The notes under the pieces: generated by a model
What the model was told of the DNA's origin: nothing
Seen by the model: the letters and a program-made list of their open reading frames with translations, nothing else
Databases searched by the model: none
Program-made: the position numbers and the translations under genes
In this document: piece by piece, positions 15,509-23,164 of the stretch
Position numbering within the stretch: position 1 is the first letter of the stretch
Layout of the letters: every line of letters starts with the position of its first letter
From: Collinsella sp. AF20-14LB
GTDB lineage: Bacteria; Actinomycetota; Coriobacteriia; Coriobacteriales; Coriobacteriaceae
Reading direction: 5' to 3'
Length of the DNA: 64,000 nucleotides
NCBI RefSeq assembly: GCF_003459505.1
Contig: NZ_QRWD01000010.1
Location: forward strand, 27,872 to 91,871

Positions 15509-16696
15509 CTACTTGATGAGCTGGTGGGTAGCCATGCGATCCATGGCCTCGATGACCAGCTTGCGAGGCATGCCCAGGTTCAAGCGCACGAAGTCGGCGC
15601 CGTTCGCGACATAGAAGGTGCCATCGCCCACGATGACGCCCGCCTTCGCTGCCATGTGGTTGCAGATTTCGGTTGCCGTGGCGCCCGTGCCAGCGATGTT
15701 CACCCACGGTAGGTAGGATGCATCCATACGCATGAGCTCCCAACCCTTCATCTTCTCCTCGATGAAGGCGGCGGTCTGTGCATAAGACTCGCGCAGATAG
15801 TCGGTGATCTGGTCCAGCCACTCCTCGGACTCATCGTAAGCGGCGATGATGGCGGCGCAGCCAAACGTGTTGGGAGAGGTAATAGAGTTCATCTCCAGGC
15901 GATGGCGGAAGATAGTGCGGATGCGCTCGCTGGGGATCATAGAGTAGGAAGTCTTGAGGCCGCCCAGATTAAAGCCCTTGTTGGGCGAGGTGAGTACGAT
16001 AAGGTTGTCCAGATAACGCTCGGGCAGCTGCAGGGCCGAGATGAACGAGCCGGCCATGATGTGCTCGCAGTGAACCTCATCGACCACCAGTAAGCAGTTG
16101 TGCTTGTGGCAGATCTCGGCGACGCGGGTGATTTCATCGAGCGTCCAGATGCGACCACCGGGGTTGTGCGGCGAGCAGAACAGGTGCACGCGTGGACGGA
16201 AACGATCCATCTGTTCCTCGAGCAGGTCGAAGTCGATGCGATAGGTGCGATCGCGATAGATGAGCGGGTTTTCGATTACGCGGAACCCGTTGTTGTGCGC
16301 CGCGTAGCCAAAGGGGTCGTAGACCGGCGTGTTGAGGATGACGCAGTCGTTGGGCTGGCAGAATGCCTGATACAGGTAGTGGATGGTCGGGACGGTTCCA
16401 TAGGCGAGTGTGATCCACTCGCGCTTGACCTCGTTGTTATGGCGGCGGCGCTGCCAGTTGATGACGGCGTTGTAAAAGCCGTCGTGCGCATAGCCATAGC
16501 CGTATGCTCCGTTTTGGGCTACCTCGGCCAGACGCGTGCAGATTGCGGGGGCGGCGGCAAAGTCCATGTCGGCGATCCACATGGGAATGTAGTCATCCCC
16601 AGCCTTAGGGAATTTCTGCTTGATGATGGCGGGGTCCCACTTGCGAGCGTGATCGAGCGAGCGGTCAGCCATGGAATCGAAGTCGTAAACCGGCAT
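15509..16696 (-). CDS. MalY/PatB-family PLP-dependent C-S lyase (aminotransferase fold)
   Basis: 395 residues, fold-type I PLP enzyme. The family start IPMWIADMDF (about 37) is clear. PLP-binding features are YGTVPTIHYLYQAF (about 100), NPGGRIW (about 180), VVDEVHCEHI (about 205) and the Schiff-base lysine in TSPNKGFNLGGLK (about 237). Such proteins cleave cystathionine or cysteine conjugates (beta C-S lyase), and E. coli MalY also has a regulatory role. ATG at 16696 with GGAGGATACC upstream. It diverges from the M42/PTS operon across a region with operator-like palindromes. Confidence 0.88.
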   Translation of the reverse strand: MPVYDFDSMADRSLDHARKWDPAIIKQKFPKAGDDYIPMWIADMDFAAAPAICTRLAEVAQNGAYGYGYAHDGFYNAVINWQRRRHNNEVKREWITLAYGTVPTIHYLYQAFCQPNDCVILNTPVYDPFGYAAHNNGFRVIENPLIYRDRTYRIDFDLLEEQMDRFRPRVHLFCSPHNPGGRIWTLDEITRVAEICHKHNCLLVVDEVHCEHIMAGSFISALQLPERYLDNLIVLTSPNKGFNLGGLKTSYSMIPSERIRTIFRHRLEMNSITSPNTFGCAAIIAAYDESEEWLDQITDYLRESYAQTAAFIEEKMKGWELMRMDASYLPWVNIAGTGATATEICNHMAAKAGVIVGDGTFYVANGADFVRLNLGMPRKLVIEAMDRMATHQLIK

Positions 16697-16838
16697 AAGG
16701 TATCCTCCTCGGCGATATAGGCGCGACCCGCGGATGTGGGTCGCACACCGCCGGCGTGGTTCGCATCAGCGGCGTATGTTGCAGATAAGTATGACAAAGA
16801 TGCATATGGAGCCCCATCCCCAGTAATTGCACGGCCGT

Positions 16839-16886
16839 GGTGAAAGGGGAGGGGCTTTCACCGTTTCACCGCTACGGTGAAAGCCC
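16839..16886. promoter_or_regulatory. Operator cluster of TTTCACC/GGTGAAA half-sites before the M42/PTS operon
   Basis: Four half-sites are present: GGTGAAA at 16839-16845, TTTCACC at 16856-16862 and 16864-16870, and GGTGAAA at 16876-16882. The last two form TTTCACC-N5-GGTGAAA, identical in spacing to 13337-13355. The outer 12-bp arms GGGCTTTCACCG (16852-16863) and CGGTGAAAGCCC (16875-16886) are also perfect. Shared sites link the PRD regulator, this operon and perhaps malY. Confidence 0.7.
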
Positions 16887-16976
16887 GGATACATCATTTG
16901 CGGCGCGCTGTCGATACACTCGCATACAGACGCCGCCACTACGGGCGCCGCCATACGACCACAAGGGGGGTTACCT

Positions 16977-18023
16977 ATGAACAAGGAGCTTATGTTCGCC
17001 TTGAGCAACGCCGACGCTGTCGCTTGCCGCGAGGGCGAGGTCCGCTCCATCATGCATGCCGAGCTTGACGATATCGCCGACGCCGTCGAGTACGACAAAC
17101 TCGGTTCGATCATGTTTAAGAGCGCGGGTACCGAGGAGAATCCGGTCCGCATTCTGTTCACCGGCCACATGGACGAGGCCGGCTTTATGGTTCGCTATAT
17201 TTCCGATATCGGCATGGTTCATGTGATCGGCGTGGGCGGCCCGCGTAAGAACAGCGTCGAGAGCCAGATTGTGCGCATCAAGACGCGTAGCGGCGAGAAA
17301 GTTCGCGGCGTGTTGTTTGCCAAGCGCGATACCGACGGCACTCCGACCGATATGTACATCGACTTTGGCTGCGAGACGGCTGAAGAAGTCCGTGAGCTGG
17401 GCATTGAGATTGGCGACTGGGGAACCTTTGCGGCCGAGTGCGAGCTCAAGCCCGTGAGTGACATTCTGCTGGGCAAGGCGTTCGACGACCGCGCCGGTGT
17501 GTATGTGGTGACCGAGGCCATGAAGCGCCTGGCCAACACCCCGCACGCAGCCGAGCTGTGGTTCGCCGGTTCCTCTTCCGAGGAGGTTGGCTGCCGTGGT
17601 GCTCAGACGGCTGCGGCGCACCTGGATGCCGATATCGTCATCCCAGTGGACATCGCTAATCCGCCCGAGTTCGATCGCGGTTGGAATAACAGCCGCAAGA
17701 ACGGCCACGGTCCCATGATCGTGCACTACGACCGCATGCATGTCCCCAACGAGAAGCTGCTGCACTTCATCGTGGACACCGCCGAGAAGAACAACATCCC
17801 CTTCCAGCGTGACCTGTTCAAGGGCGGCGGCACCGATGCCGGCACCGCTCATCTAGTGGGAGACGGCAAGCTGGCAACGGTGATCGGCGTGCCGTTGCGC
17901 TACTGCCACGGTTCGTGGTCTGTCATGCGTGGTGCCGATTTGGACGCGGCAGTCGATCTGGTATGCGCGCTGGCAACCTCGATCGATCGCGTCACCTATG
18001 AGGAGCTTAAGAGCTTTGAGTAG
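16977..18023 (+). CDS. M42-family metallo-aminopeptidase (FrvX/SgcX-like)
   Basis: 348 residues, M42 glutamyl aminopeptidase/endoglucanase family with a two-metal centre. Metal and catalytic motifs are LFTGHMDEAGFMV (about 60), KAFDDRAGVYV (about 166), GSSSEEVGCRGA (about 197, catalytic Glu pair), IPVDIANPP (about 222) and the final HGSWSVMRGADLD. FrvX and SgcX, M42 proteins of E. coli, sit in PTS operons, as this one does; a true role in sugar uptake is unknown. Start preceded by AAGGGGGG. Confidence 0.88.
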   Translation: MNKELMFALSNADAVACREGEVRSIMHAELDDIADAVEYDKLGSIMFKSAGTEENPVRILFTGHMDEAGFMVRYISDIGMVHVIGVGGPRKNSVESQIVRIKTRSGEKVRGVLFAKRDTDGTPTDMYIDFGCETAEEVRELGIEIGDWGTFAAECELKPVSDILLGKAFDDRAGVYVVTEAMKRLANTPHAAELWFAGSSSEEVGCRGAQTAAAHLDADIVIPVDIANPPEFDRGWNNSRKNGHGPMIVHYDRMHVPNEKLLHFIVDTAEKNNIPFQRDLFKGGGTDAGTAHLVGDGKLATVIGVPLRYCHGSWSVMRGADLDAAVDLVCALATSIDRVTYEELKSFE

Positions 18024-18102
18024 CGCTTCGGCAGTCAACGGTTTCAATCGGGCGCGCCGTCAAAGCGGTGACGTGCCCGCCGAGCAGAAAGGGATTATCC
18101 CG

Positions 18103-18435
18103 GTGGAAAACAACGAACAGCAAATCATGACCATCATCGGCTCTGCCGGCGCCAGCAAGGGCAAGGCGTTCGCCGCGCTCGCTTGCGTGCGTGAGCGCGA
18201 CTACGAGGGCGCCCGTGCGCTGCTTGCCGAAGCCAAGGAGGCCGATCTGGCCGCCCATGCCGCCCAGACCGAGGTGATTACCCAGGCCCTGTCCGGCGCG
18301 GAGAACGCCGCCGCTGCGAGCCTGCTTATGGTCCATGCCCAGGATCACTACATGACCTCTCAGCTCGCCCGTGACCTCATCGAGGAGATCGTCAAGATCT
18401 TCGAGGAGCGTGACGCCGAGGCCAAGCAGGCGTAA
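18103..18435 (+). CDS. PTS lactose/cellobiose-class EIIA
   Basis: 110 residues, all-helical EIIA-Lac/Chb type. The phosphorylated histidine lies in LMVHAQDHYM (about 78-88), and the N-terminal helix IIGSAGASKGKAFAALACV matches the family. The start is the GTG at 18103, preceded by AAAGGGA; the longer upstream open frame overlaps the peptidase gene in another frame and is not likely. It would pass phosphate from HPr to the EIIB at 18529. Confidence 0.87.
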   Translation: MENNEQQIMTIIGSAGASKGKAFAALACVRERDYEGARALLAEAKEADLAAHAAQTEVITQALSGAENAAAASLLMVHAQDHYMTSQLARDLIEEIVKIFEERDAEAKQA

Positions 18436-18528
18436 GAAACACGTCTGCGAAGGAGCGATGCGCGCTACGAGCGCTGCGGTCCGTTCCTTCTCCAACAGTA
18501 TTCAATTGCCGTTAGAAAGGGATAAACA

Positions 18529-18891
18529 ATGGCAAAGATGAACATCGTTTTGTGCTGTGCCGGTGGTTTCTCCACCACCATGCTGATGGATTGCATCAAG
18601 CAGACGATCCACAACAGCCAGAAGCTCAACGACGATGACTTTGAGCTCAAGGCCATCGCTGCCGACCTGCTGGACCAGGAGGTCGACCACATGGACGCGT
18701 TGATTATGGGTCCTCAGATCGCCCATAAGCTCGAGTCCATCAAGCCCCTGATTGAGCCTCGTCACATCCCATACGTGATCGTCGATCAGGAGACCTACGG
18801 CAAGATGGACGGTGCTACCGTGTTTAAGCAGCTGCTCATCGCCAAGAAGAAGGCTGACATGGCCCGCGAGGCCGCCGAGGCAAACCAGTAA
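18529..18891 (+). CDS. PTS lactose/cellobiose-class EIIB
   Basis: 120 residues. The P-loop with the phosphorylated cysteine is NIVLCCAGGFSTTMLM (about 5-20), a clear ChbB/CelA-like EIIB apart from an unusual Phe in the loop. The C-terminal helix is Lys/Glu/Ala-rich. GAAAGGG ribosome site. It stands between EIIA and EIIC in one operon, so the sugar transporter is complete as three single-domain proteins. Confidence 0.88.
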   Translation: MAKMNIVLCCAGGFSTTMLMDCIKQTIHNSQKLNDDDFELKAIAADLLDQEVDHMDALIMGPQIAHKLESIKPLIEPRHIPYVIVDQETYGKMDGATVFKQLLIAKKKADMAREAAEANQ

Positions 18892-18930
18892 GCCCCTGTT
18901 TGATATTTCCTGAAGTGGAGGATGCGACGT

Positions 18931-20289
18931 ATGTCGGAAGCTGTAGAGAAAAAGCAGAGTGCCTTTGATAAATTCGAAAACCTGCTGAACACCTATCTTG
19001 GCCCTGTTGCCGAGAAGATGGACAAGCAACGTCACCTGTCCGCAGTTAAGAAGGCCATGATCGCCATGACCCCGCTGCTACTGATTGGTTCGTTCTGCCT
19101 GATCCCGGCCGCCATTCCCAACATGATTGGCGAGACCAACCCCATCTCCGTTTGGATTCTGAACAACACCCAGTACTTCGATTTGGCCTATAACGTTTCC
19201 ATGGGCCTGATGTCGGTCTTCGTTTCCGTCGTTACCGCCTACCACCTGGCCAAGTCCTATGAGCTGGACGCTCCCGGCTCCATGTCCATGGCCCTCGTTG
19301 CCTTCCTGTTGCTCGGCATGGAAATGGACGAGGCCGGCGGCATCGCGCTGCGTGGCATGGGTTCCAAGGGTCTGTTTGTTGCCATGGTCGCTTCGCTACT
19401 CGCGGTCGAGGTGTACCGTTGGTGCAAGAAGCGTCACTTCACCATCAAGATGCCTGATACCGTGCCCGACTTCATCTCGAGCTCCTTCGAGATCATCCCG
19501 GTCACCGCTATCGTCATCGGCCTGTTCTTGGGTATCCGTGTTCTGTGTCAGGGCGTTTTCGGCATCATGCCCAACGAGATCTTCTCGATCATCCTGGCCC
19601 CGCTCGTCGGTTCGATGGACAGCCCGCTCGCGGTTACCTTCTACCACATCCTGCGCTGCTTCATCTTCTTCTTCGGCATTCACCCCTCCGTTCTGTCGCC
19701 GATTGTTCAGCCGATTTCCACGCAGTTCCTGGCTGAGAACATCGCTGCGGTTCAGGCCGGTGGTGTCGCTACCCACATCTTCACCCCTGGCCCCATGTCC
19801 GCATTTGGCGGTTTCACCGGCCTGGGTGTGACCATGGGCGTTGTTATCTGGTTCATGTTCTCCAAGTCCAAGGTCCAGCGCGAGATCGGCCGCATCGCTT
19901 TCATCCCGTCGCTGTTCGGCGTAAACGAGCCGATTCTGTTCGGTGCTCCGATTGTTCTGAATCCGATTTTCTTTATCCCGTTCGTTATCTTCGGCGGCAT
20001 CCTGTCCTCCATCCCGTTCTGGTTCATGAGCTGGGGCTGGGTACCCTGCTCTACCTTCACGCCTCCTTACGTCGGTGTGTTCCTGGAAGGCTTCCTGACC
20101 AACATGTCTTGGACCTCGATTGCGGCCAACGTGGTTCAGCTGGTCCTCGCACTGATCGTGTACTACCCCTTCTGCAAGGTTGCCGAGAAGCGTGCATTGG
20201 CTGAAGAGGCTCGTATGGCTGCCGAGAAACATTCCGAGATCTCTGCTGAGGACGAGGCTCTGCTCGAGGATCTTGACCTCGACTTCTAA
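18931..20289 (+). CDS. PTS lactose/cellobiose-class EIIC permease
   Basis: 452 residues, about ten membrane segments, EIIC of the Lac/Chb family. Typical segments are PLLLIGSFCLIPAAIPNM (about 50), FFGIHPSVLSPIVQPI (about 245, including the conserved GIHP/GxHG region) and FGVNEPILFGAPIVLNPIF (about 330), the NEP motif that binds substrate. The ATG at 18931 follows GGAGG at 9 bases; an ATG three codons earlier overlaps that site. Substrate unknown; a beta-glucoside or a modified disaccharide are possibilities. Confidence 0.88.
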   Translation: MSEAVEKKQSAFDKFENLLNTYLGPVAEKMDKQRHLSAVKKAMIAMTPLLLIGSFCLIPAAIPNMIGETNPISVWILNNTQYFDLAYNVSMGLMSVFVSVVTAYHLAKSYELDAPGSMSMALVAFLLLGMEMDEAGGIALRGMGSKGLFVAMVASLLAVEVYRWCKKRHFTIKMPDTVPDFISSSFEIIPVTAIVIGLFLGIRVLCQGVFGIMPNEIFSIILAPLVGSMDSPLAVTFYHILRCFIFFFGIHPSVLSPIVQPISTQFLAENIAAVQAGGVATHIFTPGPMSAFGGFTGLGVTMGVVIWFMFSKSKVQREIGRIAFIPSLFGVNEPILFGAPIVLNPIFFIPFVIFGGILSSIPFWFMSWGWVPCSTFTPPYVGVFLEGFLTNMSWTSIAANVVQLVLALIVYYPFCKVAEKRALAEEARMAAEKHSEISAEDEALLEDLDLDF

Positions 20290-20337
20290 TCAAGTGGAAT
20301 AGCAGGCGCCTGTACCTGCTGATTTTGAAAGTATGAA

Positions 20338-20371
20338 AGCCCGGCGATGGGGGAGACTTCATTGTCGGGCT
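20338..20371 (+). terminator. Hairpin between EIIC and the M24 peptidase gene
   Basis: AGCCCGGCGATG (20338-20349) pairs with CATTGTCGGGCT (20360-20371) with two G-T pairs, and a smaller AGCAGG/CCTGCT hairpin precedes it at 20311-20330. No T-run follows, so it is more likely an mRNA processing or partial attenuation structure inside the operon. Confidence 0.5.
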
Positions 20372-20393
20372 CCTTTGAAAGGCGCTACGTTCG

Positions 20394-21467
20394 ATGAATG
20401 CACATGTGAATAATATCCGTACCTTCTTGGACGAGCACGAGCTCGACGCATTGCTGATCAAGAGTAAAACCATGAAGCGCTACCTGGGCACGTTGACCGG
20501 TAGCGGTTGCAAGGTGCTCATCACGCGTGACCGCGGTTTTCTCATCATGGACGGCCGCTATGTGAACGAGGCCCAGGGTCGCGAGTTCGATCTGGAGTTC
20601 CGTGTTCACGAGCAGGGGAAGAGCTATTTGGTCGAGCTCGAGCGTGCGCTCAAGGAGTGCGGCTGTGCCACGGTGGGCATCGAGGAGTCCGAAATCTCAA
20701 TCTCGGAGTATCGCAACTTGGAGGGCTTGGGCTTTGGCACTACGCTGCTGGGCAGCGAGATGGCGCTGATGCGCCTGCGCAAGGACGAGGCTGAGATTGC
20801 TGCGGTCCAGCATGCGGTCGATGTTGCCGATGACGTGTACGCCAAGGTGATCGAGCAGTTGCACGTGGATATGACTGAATTTGAAATCTCCGCACTCGTG
20901 CACTATTACTCGATTGCCGCCGGTGCCGAGGCAATGTCGTTCGATACCATCGTTGCCACCGGCGAGCGCAGCGCCATGCCTCATGGCCGTCCTACCGACC
21001 GTCGGGTCCAAGCACATGAGCCGATCCTGATTGACTTCGGTGTGCAGATCAACGGTTATCAGTCAGATATGACGCGCGTGTGCTTCCTGGGCGCCCCGAC
21101 CGACCGGATGGCTCATGTGTACGAGACCGTTTTGAATGCTCATCTTGCAGGCATCGATACCATTCGTTGCGGTGTGGTGGCGCGCGATGTGGATGCGGCC
21201 GCACGTCGTGTAATCAACGAAGCGGGTTACGGTGAGTATTTCACCCATGGTCTTGGTCATGGTATCGGCATGGGTGGCGACTTGCCGCTGCTAAACCCCT
21301 CTGGTGAGATTGTGCTCGACAACGGAATGATCATGTCCTGCGAGCCGGGCGTATATATTCCTGGAGTCGGAGGCGTGCGCATTGAAGACGACGTCTTGTT
21401 GAAAGACGGCGTTGCATGCCCGCTTAACCATACTGATAAGCAGCTGCGCATTCTGAATGTGAGGTAG
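20394..21467 (+). CDS. M24-family Xaa-Pro aminopeptidase
   Basis: 357 residues: creatinase N-terminal domain (to about 125) and pita-bread metallopeptidase domain. Metal ligands are visible in ILIDFGVQINGYQSDMTR (two Asp, about 207-224), THGLGHGIGM (His, about 285-294), MSCEPGVYIPG (Glu, about 315) and GVRIEDDVLL (Glu, about 330). It cleaves Xaa-Pro dipeptides in the cytoplasm. It follows the PTS genes in the same operon, so the imported compound may carry an amino acid or peptide (inference). Confidence 0.9.
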   Translation: MNAHVNNIRTFLDEHELDALLIKSKTMKRYLGTLTGSGCKVLITRDRGFLIMDGRYVNEAQGREFDLEFRVHEQGKSYLVELERALKECGCATVGIEESEISISEYRNLEGLGFGTTLLGSEMALMRLRKDEAEIAAVQHAVDVADDVYAKVIEQLHVDMTEFEISALVHYYSIAAGAEAMSFDTIVATGERSAMPHGRPTDRRVQAHEPILIDFGVQINGYQSDMTRVCFLGAPTDRMAHVYETVLNAHLAGIDTIRCGVVARDVDAAARRVINEAGYGEYFTHGLGHGIGMGGDLPLLNPSGEIVLDNGMIMSCEPGVYIPGVGGVRIEDDVLLKDGVACPLNHTDKQLRILNVR

Positions 21468-21470
21468 CGC

Positions 21471-22157
21471 ATGGCTAAAAAGCGCAAGGAACGGCCGCGT
21501 GCGGCGACCGCGGAGCAGATGCCTTCTCCTGCGGCGAGCACTGTGAGCAAGATTCACAAGGAATCGAAGGCTAATGCATCCTCGATTCTGCCGGCGCCCC
21601 CGCTGTCGCGTTTGTACGCGTACGTTATCGACTGGATTTTGGGTGGTATTGTCTCTGGCTTGCCAGCCGTGTTGGTTTATCTTGCGCTGACCCACAAGAA
21701 CGCGATGCTCCCCGACTTGTACGTGTTTGAGGCAATGGGGTATCCCTGGAGCGTCGGTATCGTGGTCGGACTATCGTGCGTGCTCGCCGCTATCGCATAC
21801 TTTGTGCTGATTCCGTTGCTGGCGTGGCCGGGGCAAACGCCGGGCAAGCGCATCGCGCATGTTCGTGTCGCAACGCTTGATGGCGGCTTGCCTTCCGTCG
21901 GACGCTTGATTTGGCGTCAGGTTATCGTTGGCTTTTTGCTCGAAGGCAGCGGGTATGTGGTGTCCCGATATATTCGCGAGACAATGGTGCTTGTCACCCG
22001 CGTTGACGTGAATTATTACTGGGAAATCGCGGGCATGATTATTACAGCGGTGTCTCTGCTCATGTTCCTGATCGTCCCCGCGCGCCGGTGCGTTCACGAT
22101 TGCCTGGCTGGCACGCGCGTGGTTCCCACTGAGGGGCATCCGCTGTATCAGGACTAG
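21471..22157 (+). CDS. RDD-family membrane protein
   Basis: 228 residues. A charged cytoplasmic tail of about 45 residues precedes the RDD domain (SRLYAYVIDWILGG, about 45-58), then several membrane segments; PGQTPGKRIAHVRV (about 123) is the family hallmark. It ends with a hydrophobic segment and ARRCVHDCLAGTRVV. The ATG lies 3 bases after the stop of the peptidase gene, with GTGAGG as ribosome site, so translation is coupled. Some RDD proteins are ion/proton antiporters; role here unknown. Confidence 0.85.
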   Translation: MAKKRKERPRAATAEQMPSPAASTVSKIHKESKANASSILPAPPLSRLYAYVIDWILGGIVSGLPAVLVYLALTHKNAMLPDLYVFEAMGYPWSVGIVVGLSCVLAAIAYFVLIPLLAWPGQTPGKRIAHVRVATLDGGLPSVGRLIWRQVIVGFLLEGSGYVVSRYIRETMVLVTRVDVNYYWEIAGMIITAVSLLMFLIVPARRCVHDCLAGTRVVPTEGHPLYQD

Positions 22158-22295
22158 TCACCTGTGAATTTGCCGCGGCGACGTTGTCCGCGGCCTACTT
22201 GTTGTATGCATGCGTAATGTCCGGCATGCTTCTACCTTGCCTAACGCGCGCGTTGGGCTAAATGAATTGGTCGGTCTACGACGAAGGAGTTAGAA

Positions 22296-22568
22296 ATGTA
22301 TAGCAAGAACGTTATGGTCGTTAACCCCACTGGCCTGCACGCTCGCCCTGCAGCGACGCTGGCGACCGAGGCTGCTAAGTTTGCCTCGAAGATTGAGGTC
22401 CGCAACGCCTCCAAGGATGGTGACTTCAAGGACGCTAAGTCCATGATTGCCATCATGACCTCGGGTATTACCCAGAACGATGAGGTCGAGTTGCGTGCCG
22501 AGGGCGACGACGAGGTTGCCGCCGTTGACGCGTTGGTCGCTCTTATTGAGGGCGGTTTCGGCGAGTAG
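22296..22568 (+). CDS. HPr-family PTS phosphocarrier
   Basis: 90 residues. The phosphorylated histidine lies in NPTGLHARPAATL (residue 15 region) and the regulatory-serine segment reads KDAKSMIAIM (Ser at about 47). It carries phosphate from enzyme I to EIIA proteins. It is the last gene after the M42/PTS/M24/RDD genes, 138 bases from RDD, so it may be part of that operon or have its own promoter. Whether it is the only HPr in the genome cannot be known from the window. AAGGAG ribosome site. Confidence 0.9.
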   Translation: MYSKNVMVVNPTGLHARPAATLATEAAKFASKIEVRNASKDGDFKDAKSMIAIMTSGITQNDEVELRAEGDDEVAAVDALVALIEGGFGE

Positions 22569-22708
22569 CGCACTCTTGATGCGGACGGGTGCGCGTTCTT
22601 GCGCGCCGTCGATTTTGGCAAGAACGCCAATGCAGATGCCCTTCTCCGAGCGATCGGGGAGGGGCATTTTATTGTGAGTTTGAGTGGCACGTCCGCCGAG
22701 GTTCCTGA

Positions 22709-22865
22709 TAGTTCGCGCTATCTTATCGCCGACTCCAGCAAAATCGGCAAGCGTGACTTCTGCACGTTCTGCCGCCTGGACAATTTGGACGCCGTGGTGT
22801 GCGAGCCGGATATTGACGATGAGGATCGCGCCGCCATCGAGGAGCATACGCAGGTTATCTGCTAG
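22709..22865 (+). pseudogene. C-terminal remnant of a DeoR-family regulator
   Basis: About 51 residues ending at TAG align with the C-terminus of the DeoR regulator at 10300-11064 (shared YLIADSSKIGKRDF, TFCRLDNLDAVVCEP and IEEHTQVIC). DNA similarity is high and continues 12 bases past the stop (TGCTAGCGAGTGC). Upstream, 22569-22708 has no DeoR sequence and no clear gene, so only the 3' end survives. This is a younger copy than the nagA fragment. Confidence 0.85.
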
Positions 22866-23014
22866 CGAGTGCTGCGGGAGATGCTTTTGCCCCTGCCATT
22901 GCGGAGTATTCACATCATCACGACGCATAATAGGTGCGCGTGCAGATTGCAGGTTCCCCTGTGCGATGAGTTGCAGCTGTTTTACGGTGAGGCATAGCAT
23001 CCGTTATGCGTAAA

Positions 23015-23132
23015 GCTCGGTATTACTGTATGTCTCAACCATTGCAATGGTCGGTATTTTTGTAGCTATAAGCTCATTTAAAGCTCGGTATTTTTGTATT
23101 ATTAGATATATCTGAAGGTCGGTATTTTTGTA
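23015..23132. repeat. Four tandem repeats with exact 34-bp period upstream of an ATPase gene
   Basis: The 16-base unit GGTCGGTATTTTTGTA begins at 23015 (one variant: GCTCGGTATTACTGTA), 23049, 23083 and 23117. The 18-base spacers between units differ completely. The array ends 32 bases before the ATPase ATG. The rest of the 299-base gap after the deoR remnant shows no gene. Confidence 0.9.
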
Positions 23133-23164
23133 AACTAGCACGTAAATTATGCTGAGGTGAGATT

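Noticed and set aside
23015-23132. Possible CRISPR array
   Set aside because: Units are only 16 bases with 18-base spacers, there are four of them, and no cas gene is near. Iteron- or operator-like repeats fit better.
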